The translations under genes were made by a program, and so were the position numbers. This document shows positions 7,632-16,623 of a stretch of 64,000 bases of DNA, one piece after another (positions within the stretch are counted from its first letter, which is position 1; each line of letters begins with the position of its first letter). This stretch comes from Bacteroidota bacterium. GTDB taxonomy: Bacteria; Bacteroidota; Bacteroidia; Bacteroidales; Lentimicrobiaceae. The stretch lies in the NCBI GenBank assembly GCA_023417935.1, contig JAEZDY010000024.1, positions 434,001-498,000 of the forward strand, given 5' to 3'. Under the pieces are notes generated by a model. That model did not search any database, had not been told where the DNA came from, and saw nothing but the letters and a program-made list of their open reading frames with translations.

Positions 7632-9152
7632 ATGGCAAACAACGAAGAAGTATTCAAAAAAATAATATCCCATGCTAAAGAGTATGGGTTTGTTTTTCAA
7701 AGTAGTGAGATTTATGACGGCTTAAGTGCTGTTTATGATTACGGTCAAAATGGTGTTGAACTCAAAAACAACATCAAGCAATATTGGTGGAATGCCATGG
7801 TTCGATACCATGAAAATATAGTCGGCCTTGATTCGGCAATATTTATGCACCCCACTACCTGGAAAGCTTCAGGTCATGTTGATGCCTTTAATGATCCTAT
7901 GGTGGATAACAAGGATTCCAAAAAGAGGTACCGTGCTGACGTGCTTGTGGAAGAATATGTTGCTAAGATAGAAGACAAAATTAACAAGGAAGTTGAAAAA
8001 GCGGCTAAGCGTTTTGGCGATACGTTTGATGAGAAACAGTTCCGTGAAACCAACCAGCGCGTTCTCGATAATCAGGTAAAAATAGATGAGGCAAAGTCAC
8101 GGCTGTATAGCTCACTTGAAGCCAACAACCTTGAAGATGTTAAAAAGCTGATAGAAGACCTCGAGATAGCATGTCCCATATCCGGCACCCGCAATTGGAC
8201 AGATGTAAGGCAGTTCAACCTTATGTTCTCCACAAAAATAGGTTCAGTTTCTGATGATTCAAGTGTTATTTACCTTCGACCTGAAACAGCGCAAGGGATT
8301 TTTGTAAATTTCCTGAACGTGATGAAAACAGGCCGCATGAAAATTCCTTTTGGCATTGCCCAGATCGGTAAGGCTTTCAGGAATGAGATCGTTGCACGCC
8401 AGTTCATTTTCCGCATGCGTGAATTTGAACAGATGGAAATGCAGTTCTTCGTAAAACCGGGCACTGAACTTGAATGGTTTGAATACTGGAAGAGTGCCCG
8501 TATGAAATGGCATCTGTCACTTGGTCTGGGAGAAGAGAATTACCGCTTCCATGATCATGAGAAACTGGCCCATTACGCTAATGCAGCAGCTGATATCGAG
8601 TTCAACTTCCCTATTGGCTTTAAGGAGCTTGAAGGTATACACTCCCGTACTGATTTCGACCTGAATGCACATCAAAAGTTCTCAGGCAAGAAACTGCAAT
8701 ACTTTGATCCTGAGCTTAATGAAAGTTATGTGCCTTATGTGGTTGAAACCTCAATTGGTCTTGATCGTACATTCCTCGCCTTGATGAGCAATGCATTTAC
8801 AGAAGAGAAACTTGACGACGGTACTGAAAGAGTAGTTATGAAATTCCTTCCTGTTCTTGCGCCAATTAAAGCTGCCGTGTTGCCGCTTGTTGCCAAAGAT
8901 GGTTTACCTGAAAAGGCCCGTATGATAATGGACGATATCAAGTCGCAATTCATGTGCCAGTACGAGGAAAAAGACTCAATAGGCAAACGTTACCGCCGTC
9001 AGGATGCCATTGGCACACCATATTGCATCACGGTTGACCATCAAACACTTGAAGATAATACTGTTACTATTCGTGAACGCGACAGTATGAAGCAGGAGCG
9101 GGTTAATATCAGCGAGGTCAGGGATATCGTTTATCGCAGGATTAAGGGTTAA
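7632..9152 (+). CDS. glyQS: Glycine--tRNA ligase, single-chain homodimeric (alpha2) type
   Basis: This class II aminoacyl-tRNA synthetase joins glycine to tRNA-Gly in the cytoplasm. Class II motif 2 is seen around FRNEIVARQFIFRMREFEQ, the active-site strand at RPETAQGIFVNF, and motif 3 at ETSIGLDRTFLALM. A C-terminal anticodon-binding domain starts near residue 410. At 506 residues it fits the alpha2 GlyRS family, which is distinct from the alpha2-beta2 enzyme of many Proteobacteria. The ATG start is followed at once by the conserved N-terminal region, and a -7 box lies directly upstream. It appears to be a single-gene unit. Confidence 0.96.
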   Translation: MANNEEVFKKIISHAKEYGFVFQSSEIYDGLSAVYDYGQNGVELKNNIKQYWWNAMVRYHENIVGLDSAIFMHPTTWKASGHVDAFNDPMVDNKDSKKRYRADVLVEEYVAKIEDKINKEVEKAAKRFGDTFDEKQFRETNQRVLDNQVKIDEAKSRLYSSLEANNLEDVKKLIEDLEIACPISGTRNWTDVRQFNLMFSTKIGSVSDDSSVIYLRPETAQGIFVNFLNVMKTGRMKIPFGIAQIGKAFRNEIVARQFIFRMREFEQMEMQFFVKPGTELEWFEYWKSARMKWHLSLGLGEENYRFHDHEKLAHYANAAADIEFNFPIGFKELEGIHSRTDFDLNAHQKFSGKKLQYFDPELNESYVPYVVETSIGLDRTFLALMSNAFTEEKLDDGTERVVMKFLPVLAPIKAAVLPLVAKDGLPEKARMIMDDIKSQFMCQYEEKDSIGKRYRRQDAIGTPYCITVDHQTLEDNTVTIRERDSMKQERVNISEVRDIVYRRIKG

Positions 9153-9379
9153 GCAATTAACTCCTCCGGGATTATTATCTGCATTCTTACTGTTGAAGAC
9201 TTCTTTATTTCGGGACATTTGCTGGCAATCGTAAGGATAACCTCTTATTTTTTTAAAGGCTCTGTTAAATGATCAAACGGACTCTATTCTGAAACCTTAC
9301 AGGCTATAACATAAACAATTACGGGTTGTAATTTATATACCTAAGTGTAGGAACTTATTATCCTAAGGCTCTTTAATTA

Positions 9380-9937
9380 CTAAGGCGCATTAACCCTTTT
9401 AGGATTCTGATCAATGAAATTCTTCCAGCCACTGAATTTCTTTTCTGAGCTGCTGTTGTCGTTTTGCAGGTAATGGCATATCGCGGCTGCAATGGCATCA
9501 GTGGCATCAAGTGGAATGGAGGCTATTGGCATGTTGATGAGGTTCTTTAGCATGGCAGCTACCTGCTCTTTGGAGGCGGCACCCTTTCCTGTGATTGACT
9601 GCTTGATCTTTCGTGGTGAATACTCAAAAATTGGGATATCCCTGTAAAGGGCTGCGGCCATCGCAACACCCTGTGCCCGTCCTAGTTTGAGCATTGACTG
9701 AACGTTTTTCCCGAAGAACGGAGCCTCAATAGCAAGCTCATCAGGATGATACAGGTCAATTAATCCAAGCACAGATTCAAAGATCTTCTTGAGCCTTAAT
9801 GCATGGTCTTCTTTGGAATTGAATTTGAACACATCAAGCGTGATCAGCTCAATTTGCTTACCTTTAACGGCTATTAATCCGTAGCCCATCACCTGTGTAC
9901 CGGGGTCGATACCCAGGATGATCCTTTCGCTATGCAT
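9380..9937 (-). CDS. ruvC: Crossover junction endodeoxyribonuclease RuvC
   Basis: RuvC resolves Holliday junctions during recombinational repair together with RuvAB. The RNase H-like fold is recognised from GIDPGTQVMGYG (Asp11), AIEAPFFGKN (Glu71), the SITGKGAASKEQV loop and LDATDAIAAAICH (Asp144 and Asp147). These are the four acidic metal ligands expected. The length of 185 residues is normal. It is transcribed away from the flippase-like gene, only 23 bases from it. The 227-base gap downstream (9153-9379) shows no gene or strong terminator. Confidence 0.96.
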   Translation of the reverse strand: MHSERIILGIDPGTQVMGYGLIAVKGKQIELITLDVFKFNSKEDHALRLKKIFESVLGLIDLYHPDELAIEAPFFGKNVQSMLKLGRAQGVAMAAALYRDIPIFEYSPRKIKQSITGKGAASKEQVAAMLKNLINMPIASIPLDATDAIAAAICHYLQNDNSSSEKKFSGWKNFIDQNPKRVNAP

Positions 9938-9938
9938 A

Positions 9939-9946
9939 TATTTTTG
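9939..9946 (+). promoter_or_regulatory. Candidate -7 element of the flippase-like gene
   Basis: TATTTTTG fits TAnnTTTG and sits 14 bases before the ATG at 9961, inside the 23-base gap shared with divergent ruvC. Its -33 region would have to lie inside the ruvC coding start. Confidence 0.4.
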
Positions 9947-9960
9947 TTATACTAAACCAC

Positions 9961-10968
9961 ATGGCTCTTACGGCAAAGGTAAAGAAAACCATTAATAACG
10001 GATTGCGATTTATTATTGCTTTACTGGCTTTATGGTTTATTTACAGGCAGGTATCTGATCCGGCTAATGTGCAAGCCTTTACTGATTCCTTAAGTGGCAG
10101 GCTTGATAGCAGCAATTTTATTGCATTGATAATAATTGCAGTGCTTTTAATGCCAATCAACTGGAGCATTGAAGCTTATAAATGGCAACTGCTTATCAAT
10201 TTCGCTGAACGGGTATCGTTTAAACAGGCACTGATGTCAGTTCTTTCAGGCATTACCATGAGTCTGTTCACTCCAAACCGGATAGGTGATTTCCTTGGCA
10301 GGCTCCTCACCCTTAAACATGCTAATCCACTTAAAGGGGCATTCCTAACCATCGTAGGAAGTATCAGCCAATTGCTTACAACTTTACTAATGGGTATGTT
10401 TGCCTTGTGTTTTTACATCCCTTATTACCACGATATTGAACATGAAATACACCTTGGCGGATACATTTTGATAGTAGTTTTGTTAATAGTGACTGCTGTT
10501 GTAATGGTATCAATGTTCTTAAGGGTTTCGAGGGTGGCAGGTTTGACAAGGGCTTTTATCAGACCCGGCTGGCAGAAGGTGCGGGGTTACCTGAGAATCA
10601 TGCGGCGTTTGAGAAGGCGGTTACTATTAAAAGTACTCGTGTTAAGTGCGGTGCGTTACATGATCTTCTCAACGCAATTTTACATTCTGCTTCTGGCGTT
10701 TGGCTTTTCAATACCCTGGTTCCATGCATTTATTCTTATATCCATGACCTATTTTGCCATGACGGCTATTCCAACCATAGCACTCGTAGATCTGGGTATC
10801 AGAGGTTCAGTGGCAATGTATTTTCTCGGCCTTTATTCTGTTAGTAATGTTAATGCAACATTGGCAATTCTGGCTGCCACAACTTCAGTATGGGTTATAA
10901 ATCTTGCTTTGCCTGCAGTAGGAGGGATGCTTTTTATATACCGCTTGAAATTAATCCGGAAAGTGTGA
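9961..10968 (+). CDS. Lysylphosphatidylglycerol-synthase-type flippase-like membrane protein
   Basis: This 335-residue integral membrane protein has about eight helices, for example at residues 13-26, 53-70, 120-145, 168-190 and 300-330. The motifs PNRIGDFLGR and DLGIRGSVA are typical of the AglD/UPF0104 group, related to the flippase domain of MprF. Members are proposed to move lipid-linked substrates across the inner membrane. It overlaps the following glycosyltransferase (TGATG, one base shared), so the two are translationally coupled and probably serve one envelope glycoconjugate. The substrate cannot be read from sequence. Confidence 0.85.
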   Translation: MALTAKVKKTINNGLRFIIALLALWFIYRQVSDPANVQAFTDSLSGRLDSSNFIALIIIAVLLMPINWSIEAYKWQLLINFAERVSFKQALMSVLSGITMSLFTPNRIGDFLGRLLTLKHANPLKGAFLTIVGSISQLLTTLLMGMFALCFYIPYYHDIEHEIHLGGYILIVVLLIVTAVVMVSMFLRVSRVAGLTRAFIRPGWQKVRGYLRIMRRLRRRLLLKVLVLSAVRYMIFSTQFYILLLAFGFSIPWFHAFILISMTYFAMTAIPTIALVDLGIRGSVAMYFLGLYSVSNVNATLAILAATTSVWVINLALPAVGGMLFIYRLKLIRKV

Positions 10969-12233
10969 TGCCCGTCTTTATCATAATAGTGAGTGTAGTC
11001 ATCCTGATCTCGGTCAATTACATCCTCATTGTCAAAAAACTTACAGAGGGCTTCAATAAACTTCATAATTCAAAAACCGGCAAAGAAGAAACCGGGGCTT
11101 TGAAACAGCCTGCAATTGGAATGGCAGATGAAGCGATTGTTAAAAAAGTGGTTGACAAAAAGATGATCAGCATCATTATAGCAGCCCGGAATGAGGAACG
11201 AAACATAGGCACCTGTATTGAAAGTCTTCAAAAGCAGGATTATCCTAAGGAGTTGTTTGAAGTCATTGTGGTAAACGACCAATCGGAAGATGCAACTTCC
11301 GGCATTATCGAGAGTTATGAGCAGTTAAATCTTATTGACATTAAGCAGCTCATTACATTGGGTGAAGGTGGAAAGAAAGCGGCTATAAGTTTAGGAGTAA
11401 GTAAAGCTAAAGGCGATTTTATTTTGATTACCGATGCTGATTGTTTGGTTCCCCCTACATGGATCAGTGAATTCAACAGATGTTTCAATGAAACTGAGGC
11501 ACTATTTATAACCGGACCTGTGATGCTTAAACCGGAAACAGGTTTCTTTAACAAGTTTCAGTGCCTGGAGTTTAACTCGCTGATAGCCTCAACTGCAGGG
11601 TACATTGGCATTAATAAGCCTGTAATGTGTAATGGTGCAAACATGGGATACTCCGTTTCAACATATCAGGAGTTATTATGTGCTAAGTCTGATAAACCTG
11701 AGCAAGCTGATATCCTCAGGAGCAATATCACTTCAGGTGATGATGTATTCCTGATGCTTTCTATGAAACGGAAATTTGGTGCTGAAAGCATCACCTTTCT
11801 TAATTCTGCCTCTGCAATTGTATTTACACACACTCAGCCTGATATTAAGCATTTCATTGCCCAAAGGATCAGATGGGTTTCAAAAAGCAACGGCTACCGC
11901 GACCATGATGTGATAGTTTCTGCAATATCAATTTACAGCTTTAATTTGATATGTTTCTTACTGATACCGGCAACACTGGTGCTTCCTTTCTTCAAAACGA
12001 CAGGTAATTTAGTATATACGTTAGCAATATTCCTTCTTACCGGACTACTTTTAATAGCAAAAACAACTGTTGATTATATGCTTCTGGCGGCTTATTCAAA
12101 AGTATACGGACAAAAACAGCTTCTGAAATTTCTTCCAGTATTTGAGTTTATAGTAATTGCCTACACCACAATGATTGGAGCATTGGGCGGTTTTATGCCG
12201 TTTAAATGGAAAGGACGACTTTTCAGGAAGTAA
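10968..12233 (+). CDS. Membrane-anchored family 2 glycosyltransferase
   Basis: I start the gene at the ATG at 10968, which overlaps the stop of the previous gene; an ATG 78 bases upstream in the same frame would lie inside that gene. From 10968 it has 421 residues: an N-terminal membrane helix (2-20), a GT-A domain beginning ISIIIAARNEERNIGTCIES, a DxD-type motif in ITDADCLVPP, and a QRIRW motif typical of processive or membrane GT2 enzymes. Two or three C-terminal membrane helices follow. It probably glycosylates a lipid carrier on the cytoplasmic face. Its last 11 bases overlap the convergent ispD gene. Confidence 0.88.
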   Translation: MPVFIIIVSVVILISVNYILIVKKLTEGFNKLHNSKTGKEETGALKQPAIGMADEAIVKKVVDKKMISIIIAARNEERNIGTCIESLQKQDYPKELFEVIVVNDQSEDATSGIIESYEQLNLIDIKQLITLGEGGKKAAISLGVSKAKGDFILITDADCLVPPTWISEFNRCFNETEALFITGPVMLKPETGFFNKFQCLEFNSLIASTAGYIGINKPVMCNGANMGYSVSTYQELLCAKSDKPEQADILRSNITSGDDVFLMLSMKRKFGAESITFLNSASAIVFTHTQPDIKHFIAQRIRWVSKSNGYRDHDVIVSAISIYSFNLICFLLIPATLVLPFFKTTGNLVYTLAIFLLTGLLLIAKTTVDYMLLAAYSKVYGQKQLLKFLPVFEFIVIAYTTMIGALGGFMPFKWKGRLFRK

Positions 12234-12921
12234 GGTTAAAGCTACTTGCAGTTTTTTGCGACTTTATTATAGCCTCAGCAAAATGTAAATCAAGTGGAGT
12301 TGTTATTTTTATATTTTCTTCACTACCCTTGAATAGTGTAATGGGAATTCCCATTTGCTCAACAAGGGCGGCATCATCAGTAAATGAGGGTAATCGTGGC
12401 GAATTATATACCTTCCTCAAAATAGCAAGCGTAAAGCATTGAGGAGTTTGCATTGATTTATACTTGTCTCTGTCAACATGCATACTTTCATTACCTTCAA
12501 TTTGACGAAGTGATTCACGAATATCAAGATATGGTACACCTGTTCCATATTCCTGTGCAGTATCAAATGCCTGGTTAATGGTTTCAGTTGAAACAAATGG
12601 GCGAACTCCATCGTGAACTGCAACCAACGCCTCGGTTGCATCAATAACCTCCAGTCCATTCCTCACCGACTGCGACCTGAACAAGCCTCCTCCAACTACC
12701 TTGTGTGGCACATTGAAGGAGTAAGTATTGCAGATGGTTTTCCAGTACTCAATAAAAGGGATAGGAACAACAACTATGATGTTTTCTATGCCTGCCTGGA
12801 AGAATGAGAGAATTGTGTGCATCAGCACTGGCTGATTATCGAGTAGCATAAATTGTTTTGGTATGGCTGAGCCCATTCTGACCCCAGATCCACCTGCCAC
12901 TATAATTACGTATTTATCCAC
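12223..12921 (-). CDS. ispD: 2-C-methyl-D-erythritol 4-phosphate cytidylyltransferase
   Basis: IspD transfers CMP from CTP to methylerythritol phosphate, the third step of the MEP isoprenoid pathway. The nucleotide-binding signature AGGSGVRMGSAIPKQF (residues 9-24) is intact, as are VAVHDGVRPFV and the C-terminal DDAALVEQMG and IKITTPLDL motifs. The length of 232 residues is normal. Dxs, the first enzyme of the same pathway, lies at 26-28 kb, so the organism uses the MEP route. It converges tail-to-tail with the glycosyltransferase, overlapping by 11 bases. Confidence 0.96.
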   Translation of the reverse strand: MDKYVIIVAGGSGVRMGSAIPKQFMLLDNQPVLMHTILSFFQAGIENIIVVVPIPFIEYWKTICNTYSFNVPHKVVGGGLFRSQSVRNGLEVIDATEALVAVHDGVRPFVSTETINQAFDTAQEYGTGVPYLDIRESLRQIEGNESMHVDRDKYKSMQTPQCFTLAILRKVYNSPRLPSFTDDAALVEQMGIPITLFKGSEENIKITTPLDLHFAEAIIKSQKTASSFNLTS

Positions 12922-12973
12922 CGATCTTGTAGTTTTGGTTGCACTTAATGTTAATTTACTAATTCATCCCCTT

Positions 12974-13053
12974 CTGTGATTATTCTCATAAAAAAGCAAT
13001 CACAGCCTTTTAACATTTTATACAACACAACCAACTTAAGTTGGTTCAACCAA
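12974..13053. other. Inverted repeats between queA and ispD
   Basis: CTGTGATT (12974-12981) pairs with AATCACAG (12998-13005). AACCAACTTAAGTTGGTT (13029-13046) is an 18-bp perfect palindrome and overlaps a second one, TTGGTTCAACCAA (13041-13053). They follow the queA stop on the minus strand and could help end that transcript. A T-rich stretch inside the first loop is the only U-tract-like element. Confidence 0.45.
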
Positions 13054-13060
13054 TATTGAA

Positions 13061-14116
13061 CTATAAAATGAGCATGGCGTCGCCGTAAGTAAAGAAGCGA
13101 TATTTTTCCTTAACAGCCTCTTTATAAGCCATCATCAGAAAATCAAAATCTGCAAAAGCAGAAGTCATCATAAGCATTGGCGACTGTGGCATATGGAAAT
13201 TAGTGATCATACTCGATGCTATACTGAAATCATAAGGCGGGAATATAAATTTATTTGACCATCCTTTATAAGGTTTCAACATACCTGCAATAGATACTGA
13301 GGTTTCAACAGCCTTCATGGTAGTAGTACCTACAACACAAACCTGTTTGCGGTTATTTTTTGCTTTATTAACTATATTGGCAGCTTCTTCCTCAATAATG
13401 AGCTCTTCTGAGTCCATTTTATGTTTTGTAAGATCTTCAACATCAATGGTCCTGAAATTACCAACTCCTGCATGTAGGGTTACATTAGCAAAAGTAACGC
13501 CGTTGAGTTCAAGGCGTTTCATAAGTTCCTTGCTGAAATGGAGGCCTGCGGTAGGTGCAGCAACAGCACCTTCTTTGGTTGCATATATAGTTTGATACCA
13601 TTCCTTATCTTCGGGCATTATATCGCGAAGCGCCTGAATTTCTTCAGGTAATGGAGTCTTACCTAATGTTTCAATAGTCTTTTTAAACTCTTCGTAAGGT
13701 CCGTCGAAAAGAAACCTCAATGTTCGTCCGCGTGATGTAGTATTATCAATTACCTCGGCAACCAAGGAGTCATCATCACCAAAATATAGCTTATTGCCTA
13801 TCCTGATTTTCCTTGCAGGATCAACCAGCACGTCCCACAAACGGGCTTCAGCATTAAGTTCACGTAACAAAAAGACAGTGATTTTGGCACCTGTTTTCTC
13901 TTTTTCGCCTGTTAATAGTGCCGGGAAAACCCTTGTATCATTCAGTACCATAACATCGCCATCACCAAAATACTCAAGTATGTCAGTAAACATTCGATGC
14001 TCAATAGTACGGGTCTTTCTGTTCAATACCATAAGTCGTGAAGTGCCCCTATTTTCAGTAGGTTGCATCGCTATAAGGTCATTTGGCAGAGAATAACGGA
14101 ATTGTGAGAGTTTCAT
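13061..14116 (-). CDS. queA: S-adenosylmethionine:tRNA ribosyltransferase-isomerase
   Basis: QueA transfers and rearranges the ribosyl group of SAM onto preQ1-modified tRNA, giving epoxyqueuosine in the wobble-base queuosine pathway. Diagnostic segments are FRYSLPNDLIAMQP at the N-terminus, VAAPTAGLHFS, VTLHAGVGNFRTI and the C-terminal MITNFHMPQSPMLMM. The 351 residues match the family. It is divergent from prs across a 304-base region. No preQ1 riboswitch could be recognised upstream. Confidence 0.96.
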   Translation of the reverse strand: MKLSQFRYSLPNDLIAMQPTENRGTSRLMVLNRKTRTIEHRMFTDILEYFGDGDVMVLNDTRVFPALLTGEKEKTGAKITVFLLRELNAEARLWDVLVDPARKIRIGNKLYFGDDDSLVAEVIDNTTSRGRTLRFLFDGPYEEFKKTIETLGKTPLPEEIQALRDIMPEDKEWYQTIYATKEGAVAAPTAGLHFSKELMKRLELNGVTFANVTLHAGVGNFRTIDVEDLTKHKMDSEELIIEEEAANIVNKAKNNRKQVCVVGTTTMKAVETSVSIAGMLKPYKGWSNKFIFPPYDFSIASSMITNFHMPQSPMLMMTSAFADFDFLMMAYKEAVKEKYRFFTYGDAMLIL

Positions 14117-14197
14117 TCCAGGGAAAAATTAGAGTTAGGTTGTATTTAAAGTTATTGATATAACGTAAATATGGTTGGGTAAATTATAAAAGTATAC

Positions 14198-14281
14198 TAA
14201 ATTTGCACTTACATTTTCCCAACCTGATCATATTTTTTTTGTAAGTACGTAATATACCTAAATTTAAGGGGTGCAAAATTA
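14198..14281. promoter_or_regulatory. Divergent -7 elements between queA and prs
   Basis: TAAATTTG on the plus strand (14198-14205) and TAATTTTG on the minus strand (14281 down to 14274) both fit TAnnTTTG. The minus element would give queA a leader of about 150 bases. That leader contains 7-bp arms GGTTGGG/CCCAACC (plus-strand 14173-14179 and 14218-14224). The remainder of 14117-14420 is AT-rich with no gene visible. Confidence 0.4.
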
Positions 14282-14367
14282 ACACATTTTTGCCTAAAAA
14301 TCAAGCATTAGCCCTTATTTTTTTCGACGTACAGTATTAACCCGCGCAAAAAGTAAAAAAAACATTG

Positions 14368-14375
14368 TACCTTTG
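14368..14375 (+). promoter_or_regulatory. Candidate -7 element of prs
   Basis: TACCTTTG, followed by GC, matches the Bacteroidota -7 element and lies 45 bases before the prs ATG. A clear -33 element is not visible. Confidence 0.45.
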
Positions 14376-14420
14376 CACGCTTAAAAGTCAATTATTTAAC
14401 CCATTAAGCACTCTTGGTGA

Positions 14421-15356
14421 ATGGCAACAGAGGTTAACATTTTCTCGGGAAGAGCCACCCGTTATCTGGCTGAACGGATTGCAGCAAGTTACGGTAAAAG
14501 ACTAGGTGATGTGCTAATTACCGATTTCTCTGATGGTGAATTCCAACCTTCATTTGAGGAAAATATCAGAGGGAATGACCTTTTTATTGTTCAATCTACT
14601 TTTGCTCCAACCGATAATCTTTTCGAATTACTCTTAATGATTGACGCAGCAAAGAGAGCTTCAGCAAGGCATATTATTGCTGTTATCCCTTATTTTGGCT
14701 TTGCTAGGCAGGATCGCAAGGATAAACCCCGTGTTTCAATAGCTGCAAAACTGGTAGCAAATCTGTTAAGTGCGGCCGGTGTGAACAGAATAATTACCAT
14801 AGACCTGCATGCCGACCAAATTCAAGGTTTCTTTGACGTTCCGGTTGATCACCTTTTCTCGTCCTCCATATTTATCCCTTACATCAAACAGCTTAATCTG
14901 CCAAACCTAACCATGGCATCACCTGATACCGGTGGTACCCGTAGAGCTGCTGCTTATGCTAAAATACTTAACACTACATTCGTTATCTGCTATAAGCAAA
15001 GGCTGAAGGCCAACACTGTTGATACCATGGCCCTTATTGGCGATGTTACCGGCAAGGATGTGATTTTGGTTGATGATATAATTGATACAGGAGGAACCAT
15101 CTGTAAAGCTGCTAAGCTTATGATGGATAATGGAGCCGCAAGTGTTCGTGGTTTCTGCACGCACCCACTCCTTTCAGGCGGTGCGGTCGAAAAAATTGAA
15201 AACTCCGCTTTTACCGAAGTCGTTGTAACTGACACTATTCCATTAAAAGTACACAGTCCAAAGATTAAAGTACTAAGTACGGCCGATCTGCTGGCTGATG
15301 TTATTGGCAAAGTGCATAATTATGAATCTATTTCAACGTTATTCAAGTTCGAATAA
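14421..15356 (+). CDS. prs: Ribose-phosphate pyrophosphokinase (PRPP synthetase)
   Basis: Prs makes PRPP from ribose 5-phosphate and ATP, feeding nucleotide, His and Trp synthesis in the cytoplasm. The class I signature is clear: FARQDRKDKPRVSIAAKL, DLHADQIQGFF, and the PRPP-binding loop VILVDDIIDTGGT at about residues 214-226. The 311 residues match bacterial class I enzymes. It is followed 32 bases later by rplY; a conserved prs-rplY(ctc)-pth order is common in bacteria and is kept here. Confidence 0.96.
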   Translation: MATEVNIFSGRATRYLAERIAASYGKRLGDVLITDFSDGEFQPSFEENIRGNDLFIVQSTFAPTDNLFELLLMIDAAKRASARHIIAVIPYFGFARQDRKDKPRVSIAAKLVANLLSAAGVNRIITIDLHADQIQGFFDVPVDHLFSSSIFIPYIKQLNLPNLTMASPDTGGTRRAAAYAKILNTTFVICYKQRLKANTVDTMALIGDVTGKDVILVDDIIDTGGTICKAAKLMMDNGAASVRGFCTHPLLSGGAVEKIENSAFTEVVVTDTIPLKVHSPKIKVLSTADLLADVIGKVHNYESISTLFKFE

Positions 15357-15388
15357 CATTCTTATAAACCAAATCAAATAAATTAAAA

Positions 15389-15958
15389 ATGAAAACAGTA
15401 TCATTGAGCGGTTCTCTTCGCGGGAACGTAGGGAAAAAAGATGCTAAAGCACAACGCGTTGCCGGCAAAGTACCATGTGTTATTTATGGTGGTAAAGACC
15501 AGATCCACTTTACTACTGATGTCGTTAATTTTAAACCTATCCTTTACACACCGGCAACTTTTCTTATCAACGTAACCGTTGAAGGTAAAGAGTATCTTAC
15601 AGTATTGCAGGATGTACAATCACACCCCGTTACCGATAGTATTCTTCATGTTGATTTCATGGAACTGGATCCCAAAAAACCGGTTATCATTTCTGTACCT
15701 ATCAGGGTTACAGGTACATCACCAGGTGTGCTCCGTGGAGGTAAATTGATAAAGAAATTCCGTAAGCTTAAAGTAAAAGCACTGGTTCAACATCTACCCG
15801 ACGAAATTGAAATAAGTATAAATGATCTTGACCTTAATCAGTCAGTGAAAGTTAGCGATCTTAAGATAGACAATGTTGAGTTTCTTGATATCAAGAATGC
15901 AATCATTCTATCAGTACAATCAACACGTAATGTTGAGCCTGTTGCTCCAGGAAAGTAA
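15389..15958 (+). CDS. rplY: 50S ribosomal protein L25/general stress protein Ctc
   Basis: This 189-residue protein is the long, two-domain form of L25, which binds 5S rRNA. The N-terminal domain (about 1-90) includes the segment RVAGKVPCVIYGG, and the TL5-type C-terminal domain (about 95-185) contains VPIRVTGTSPGVLRGG. It is transcribed with prs (32-base gap). An intrinsic terminator 28 bases after its stop separates it from pth. Confidence 0.95.
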   Translation: MKTVSLSGSLRGNVGKKDAKAQRVAGKVPCVIYGGKDQIHFTTDVVNFKPILYTPATFLINVTVEGKEYLTVLQDVQSHPVTDSILHVDFMELDPKKPVIISVPIRVTGTSPGVLRGGKLIKKFRKLKVKALVQHLPDEIEISINDLDLNQSVKVSDLKIDNVEFLDIKNAIILSVQSTRNVEPVAPGK

Positions 15959-15985
15959 CCTTTTGCAATATTAATAATCACTTGT

Positions 15986-16018
15986 AAAGGCGTTGCTTGC
16001 AACGCCTTTGCATTTTTT
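15986..16018 (+). terminator. Rho-independent terminator after rplY
   Basis: AAAGGCGTTG (15986-15995) pairs perfectly with CAACGCCTTT (16000-16009) around a CTTG loop, followed by a T-run at 16013-16018. Confidence 0.9.
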
Positions 16019-16057
16019 ATATGACAAGTAACGAATCTCATAAACAGTACCATTGCA

Positions 16058-16621
16058 ATGAAATATCTGATAGTAGGTTTAGGTAATATTGGTGATGAGT
16101 ATGCTAATACACGGCATAATATTGGTTTTATAATTGCTGATGCCCTTGCTGCTGACCTTGGGGTAAAGTTTGTGACTGACAGGCTTGCTTCAAGAGCTGA
16201 AGCACGTTTCAGGGGAAAAACCATTGTGATCATTAAGCCAACAACCTACATGAACCTGAGCGGAAAAGCATACAAATACTGGCTTACTATGGAGAATATT
16301 GAAGTTGAAAATTCACTTGTAATCGTTGACGATCTTGACCTTGATCCCGGAGTACTAAGATTAAAGACAAAAGGAAGCGGAGGTACACATAATGGTCTTA
16401 ATAATATTATTGAAATGCTGGGCAATAATGAATTCCCGCGTTTGAGGGTAGGCATTGGCAACGATTTTGCACGCGGTTTTCAGGTTGACTATGTGCTAGG
16501 CAAGTTCACAAAGCAGGAAGAAAAACTTTTCATGGAACGGATACCAGTTGCTATTGAAATGATTAAGAGCTACATCCTCTCAGGTGCTACCAATACAATG
16601 AATGCCTTCAATAATAAGTGA
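16058..16621 (+). CDS. pth: Peptidyl-tRNA hydrolase
   Basis: Pth recycles tRNA by hydrolysing peptidyl-tRNA released from stalled ribosomes. The N-terminus MKYLIVGLGNIGDEY holds the conserved Asn10, and NTRHNIGF holds the catalytic His20. KPTTYMNLSG, VDDLDLDPG and GGTHNGLNNI complete the active site. The length of 187 residues is normal. The stop is only 2 bases from the stop of the convergent cysteate-synthase-like gene, leaving no room for a separate terminator. Confidence 0.96.
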   Translation: MKYLIVGLGNIGDEYANTRHNIGFIIADALAADLGVKFVTDRLASRAEARFRGKTIVIIKPTTYMNLSGKAYKYWLTMENIEVENSLVIVDDLDLDPGVLRLKTKGSGGTHNGLNNIIEMLGNNEFPRLRVGIGNDFARGFQVDYVLGKFTKQEEKLFMERIPVAIEMIKSYILSGATNTMNAFNNK

Positions 16622-16623
16622 AT

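Noticed and set aside
10890..10967. Earlier ATG for the family 2 glycosyltransferase
   Set aside because: It would lie within the flippase-like coding region. The ATG at 10968 overlaps that gene's stop and opens on a proper membrane helix.
14117..14281. Possible preQ1 riboswitch in the queA leader
   Set aside because: The only clear structure is a 7-bp GGTTGGG/CCCAACC stem with a long AT-rich loop; the conserved loop and A-rich tail of preQ1 aptamers are absent.
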